Part shown: positions 5,445-7,919 of the stretch, piece by piece | Layout of the letters: every line of letters starts with the position of its first letter | Position numbering within the stretch: the stretch's first letter is position 1 | From: Coriobacteriia bacterium | Lineage (GTDB): Bacteria > Actinomycetota > Coriobacteriia > Anaerosomatales > SLCP01 | Length of the DNA stretch: 7,919 nucleotides | Assembly (NCBI GenBank): GCA_007123455.1 | Contig: SKKZ01000008.1 | Location: 1 to 7,919, forward strand | Direction of reading: 5' to 3' | Made by a program: the position numbers and the translations under genes | The notes under the pieces: model-generated | Seen by the model: the letters and a program-made list of their open reading frames with translations, nothing else | What the model was told of the DNA's origin: nothing | Database searches by the model: none

Positions 5445-7691
5445 TCACGTGTCCAACCGCAAGGCGAAAATGGCCAGGTCGTCCCGGAGCATCCCGCCCG
5501 TGAATGCATCGCACTGATCGAGCATCCGCTCGATCACCCCATCCGGCTCGATGTCGGACAACCCCTCCAGCAGTCCGAAGAGTCGTTCCTCGCCGAACTG
5601 CTCTCCTTCGCGCCGTGCCTCGGTGAGTCCGTCAGTGTAGAGGAAGAGTGTTTCACCCGGGTCCAGACGGACCTCATGGTCGTGGTACGAGACATCCCCG
5701 AATGCCCCTATCACGGGGCCTGTAGCCGCAAGTCTCCGTGCAGCTCCTTGATTGCGAACGATGGCGCCCGCAGTGTGTCCGGCATTCGCATACACGAGAC
5801 CGCCGTCAGCGCGATCGAGAATGCCGAAGAACACCGTTGCGAACTGCTCGATCCTCGTGGCCCGGTACACCACCTCGTTGGTGAGATGCAGGATGGCAGC
5901 CGGCGTCTTGTCTCTCTCGGCGGTGTGCGCCCGAAGCGTGTTCTTGAGAAGAGACGTCAGCACAGCGGCATCGAGGCCCTTCCCGGAGATATCGCCGATC
6001 GTCACACCGATACGGTCGTGCTCGATCTCGAACACGTCGTAGAAGTCGCCGCCTACGAGCCCCACACCGCTCGCTGCACGATACGCCTGCGCGAACCTGA
6101 TGCCGGATACACGGTCGGGGAGTGCGAGGAGAGCGTGCTGGAACAACTCGGCGACATCGCGCTGCTGCTCGAAGAGACGTGCGTTCGCTATCGCCACCGC
6201 AGCCTGGGCGGCAAGTCCTTCGACCACCTCGATCTCGCGTGGAGAGAAGTCACGCCGGACATCGGGATCGTCCAGACCGATGTTGCCTATGACTTCTCCC
6301 TTGAACACGAGTGGGACCGACAGCGAAAGCCGTGACCGGAGTTTCTCGACACGGTCCCGCCCGGCCTCCGACATCTCGGCCGATTCGTAGTCAACGACAC
6401 AGCTATGCTTATCGCGAATCGAATCCTGCACTTGGCCCGAGAGGGTATCCAGCGGGATACGCGTTCCCGGCTTCACTCCCTCGAGTCCGGCCGTCGACTC
6501 CACGATCAGCACTTGCCACTCGGCATCGTATCGCGTCACGACGACGCGACTTCTGCCCGTTGCCTCGATTACCAGATCCATGAGCCGCGCAAGGACCTTG
6601 GCGAGGTCGAGCGATCCGGCCAACAGATCGGCTGCACGCAGCAGCAGGCCAGTCGTCTCCAGCTCCCGTCTGGCCTCGTCGCGCGCTGCGGTTTCGGCCT
6701 CATGGCGTTCGGCATTCCAGATCGCGTTGGCGGCTTGCACGGCAAGAAGATGAAAAGTCTCGCGCTCCTCTGGTGACGGCTCCAGCCGCCGCCGATCCAG
6801 CCCGAGCAGGACTCCCCTCAGCCTGTCTCCTCCGACGACCAGCGGCTCGGCGAACATATTGGTGAGTCCCGCCTGCTCGAGCCGAGCAAAGAGCGACTCC
6901 GGATCATCCCCTGAAGGAATCACGGTTCCCAGTTCACCGGAGAGTCCCGTCTCCAGCGTCGCCAACTCGATGGGCTTCACCTTGAGCTGTGACACCTCTG
7001 CGGGAACGCCTTCGGCAGCAAGCACCGTGAAGTCGACCGCGCCTTCATGGCGGAACAGAAGAACGAACGCAGGCATCTCGAGAAGCAGGGCCGCGTACTC
7101 GACGATCTGAGCGGCGACACGTTGCAGATCGATGACGGAACTGAAGACCGTGCCCAGCCGGGCGATCGAGTCGAACATCCTTTCCCGCTTCACCGCTCGC
7201 GCTCGCAGGACCGCGTTCTCCAACGCCACCGCCAACTGCGAGACGGCGGCGCACAGCAGCCGGCGCTCGTCTTCGCCGAAATCTATGAAGCCGCCCGACT
7301 CGTCCACGAGCACGATCTCCCTCGTGACGCCGGAATCACAGAGGGGAGCGACGAACGCCCGTTTGCATCGGAAGCGCTCGAACAGTTCACGCACCTCTTC
7401 CGGGAGAGCCTCGTCACTGGCTTCGACTATCAGCGGACCCTCGGCCAGTCTGCGTTGGAGCTCGTCGGTGTGCGGCAGTCGAAGCGTCGCGCCCTCCTCG
7501 ATCGGATCGGGCCCACTCGATGCAAGGACGCCGAGCGTGCCATCGCCGATCGACAGCACCGCGACGCGCGCCCGCGGTGAGAGTATGGCCACGATCTCGG
7601 AGAGGGACTTCAGAGCGGCAGGCAAGGAGGACGACACGGACAGATTGACTGCCGAGCTTCTGCGCCTGTCGTCCCCACCCGTTGGTCGCAT
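5445..7691 (-). CDS. Multi-GAF sensor with C-terminal SpoIIE/PP2C serine phosphatase (RsbU-like)
   Basis: A 748-residue soluble protein (no membrane segment) from ATG at 7691, which has CAGGA about 10 bases upstream. The frame is open to a GTG at 7763 directly after a stop codon, which would add 24 Arg-rich residues without a ribosome site. Domains: a divergent GAF-like region about 25-165, a second about 175-330, a third, clearest GAF about 355-510, a helical linker about 507-535 (FEQQRDVAELFQHALLALPD) as in RsbU-type phosphatases, then SpoIIE about 540-748. Phosphatase motifs are complete: GGDFYDVF (547-554), GDISGKGLDAA (566-576), NAGH (636-639), LYTDGLTEAR (684-693) and DDLAIF (737-742), so the metal-binding Asp residues are present. 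Known: such enzymes dephosphorylate STAS-domain antagonists and thereby release sigma factors from anti-sigma kinases. Here the GAF regions would sense a small ligand, redox state or a partner. No anti-sigma or STAS gene is in view. It lies 103 bases upstream of the MerR-receiver gene on the same strand. Confidence 0.92.
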   Translation of the reverse strand: MRPTGGDDRRRSSAVNLSVSSSLPAALKSLSEIVAILSPRARVAVLSIGDGTLGVLASSGPDPIEEGATLRLPHTDELQRRLAEGPLIVEASDEALPEEVRELFERFRCKRAFVAPLCDSGVTREIVLVDESGGFIDFGEDERRLLCAAVSQLAVALENAVLRARAVKRERMFDSIARLGTVFSSVIDLQRVAAQIVEYAALLLEMPAFVLLFRHEGAVDFTVLAAEGVPAEVSQLKVKPIELATLETGLSGELGTVIPSGDDPESLFARLEQAGLTNMFAEPLVVGGDRLRGVLLGLDRRRLEPSPEERETFHLLAVQAANAIWNAERHEAETAARDEARRELETTGLLLRAADLLAGSLDLAKVLARLMDLVIEATGRSRVVVTRYDAEWQVLIVESTAGLEGVKPGTRIPLDTLSGQVQDSIRDKHSCVVDYESAEMSEAGRDRVEKLRSRLSLSVPLVFKGEVIGNIGLDDPDVRRDFSPREIEVVEGLAAQAAVAIANARLFEQQRDVAELFQHALLALPDRVSGIRFAQAYRAASGVGLVGGDFYDVFEIEHDRIGVTIGDISGKGLDAAVLTSLLKNTLRAHTAERDKTPAAILHLTNEVVYRATRIEQFATVFFGILDRADGGLVYANAGHTAGAIVRNQGAARRLAATGPVIGAFGDVSYHDHEVRLDPGETLFLYTDGLTEARREGEQFGEERLFGLLEGLSDIEPDGVIERMLDQCDAFTGGMLRDDLAIFALRLDT

Positions 7692-7763
7692 GGCCTGCCG
7701 TTCCTGCTGGGTCCGTCCCGGGAGTAGCGACTCGGAATCGCGGCGGCGCAGTGGCGCCGTCAC

Positions 7764-7860
7764 TTACGGATACCCATACCGCGGACGATTCCGACAGGCA
7801 TCCGTGAAGAGGTTCCCGGGGGAGCTGCATTCAGCCCGGTCCCCCGCCCTCCTGCCGGCG
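7764..7860 (-). ncRNA. Structured leader RNA upstream of the GAF-SpoIIE gene (class unassigned)
   Basis: On the minus strand several nested stems can form: CCGGCAGG/CCTGTCGG (7851-7858 with 7791-7798, one G-U pair), AGGAGG/CCTCTT (7848-7853 with 7807-7812), GGGGGA/TCCCCC (7840-7845 with 7818-7823) and inner GCTG/CAGC closed by AATG (7832-7835 with 7824-7827). ACGGAT (7800-7805) can also pair with ATCCGT (7766-7771), which competes with none of the inner stems but overlaps the outer junction. Pieces such as GGGGGACC, GGGCTGAAT and GGGAACCTCTTC recall the ydaO c-di-AMP riboswitch core, but the diagnostic 3' box of that class (CCCGACAGCTAAC) is not matched: the sequence there reads GCCTGTCGGAATC. 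Called as a structured leader. The riboswitch identity is speculative. Confidence 0.35.
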
Positions 7861-7919
7861 TGAGGGTACCGGACGCACAGGCGGTGCAGATACCGTATCG
7901 CCTTCCGAGCTTGCCAGCT
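7861..7919 (-). other. Non-coding edge of window with short palindrome
   Basis: No gene is visible. GATAC-G-GTATC (7889-7899) is a perfect 5+1+5 palindrome on either strand and could be a protein binding site or a small hairpin within the leader. The upstream neighbour and the promoter of the phosphatase transcript lie outside the window. Confidence 0.3.

Noticed and set aside
7691..7763. N-terminal extension of the phosphatase from GTG at 7763
   Set aside because: The GTG follows a stop codon directly, has no ribosome site, and the added residues are Arg-rich without domain character. It is kept as a possible but less likely start.
7764..7919. Definite ydaO c-di-AMP riboswitch
   Set aside because: The conserved 3' box is not matched and the inner hairpin differs from the usual GGGGUGAAUC arrangement, so only a structured leader is claimed.

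Overview
This window reads as chromosomal DNA from a high-GC bacterium. I see no insertion sequence, phage gene, tRNA, rRNA or CRISPR array. Every supported gene is on the minus strand, so transcription runs from the right edge to the left edge. The high GC content, two lipobox lipoproteins, a stand-alone FMN-type glutamate synthase and a GAF/SpoIIE phosphatase would fit an actinobacterial lineage, for example a Coriobacteriia-like anaerobe. That placement is an inference from gene content and is not firm.

In transcription order the layout is as follows. (1) 7764-7919 is a non-coding leader with nested stem-loops. (2) 5445-7691 encodes a large soluble protein with three GAF-like regions and a C-terminal SpoIIE/PP2C-type phosphatase. 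(3) 5342-5444 is an AT-richer spacer holding a TTGACT box next to an imperfect dyad. (4) 4679-5341 encodes a MerR-type DNA-binding domain fused to a C-terminal response-regulator receiver. (5) 3297-4682 encodes a double-domain KaiC-like ATPase whose start codon overlaps the stop of gene 4. (6) 2769-3176 encodes a DUF454/YbaN-type small membrane protein. (7) 2605-2768 is a non-coding stretch with three hairpins, two of which cannot form together. (8) 2140-2586 and (9) 1383-2087 encode two small lipoproteins with acidic proline-rich linkers. (10) 1-1243 is the 5' part of an FMN-binding glutamate-synthase-like gene that runs off the left edge.

The right half looks like a signalling module. A GAF-controlled serine/threonine phosphatase lies next to a receiver-bearing transcription factor, which is translationally coupled to a KaiC-family ATPase. 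No histidine kinase, STAS antagonist, anti-sigma kinase, KaiA or KaiB is visible, so partners must be encoded elsewhere. The left half (membrane protein, two lipoproteins, glutamate synthase homologue) is on the same strand but has larger gaps and no evident functional link to the signalling genes.
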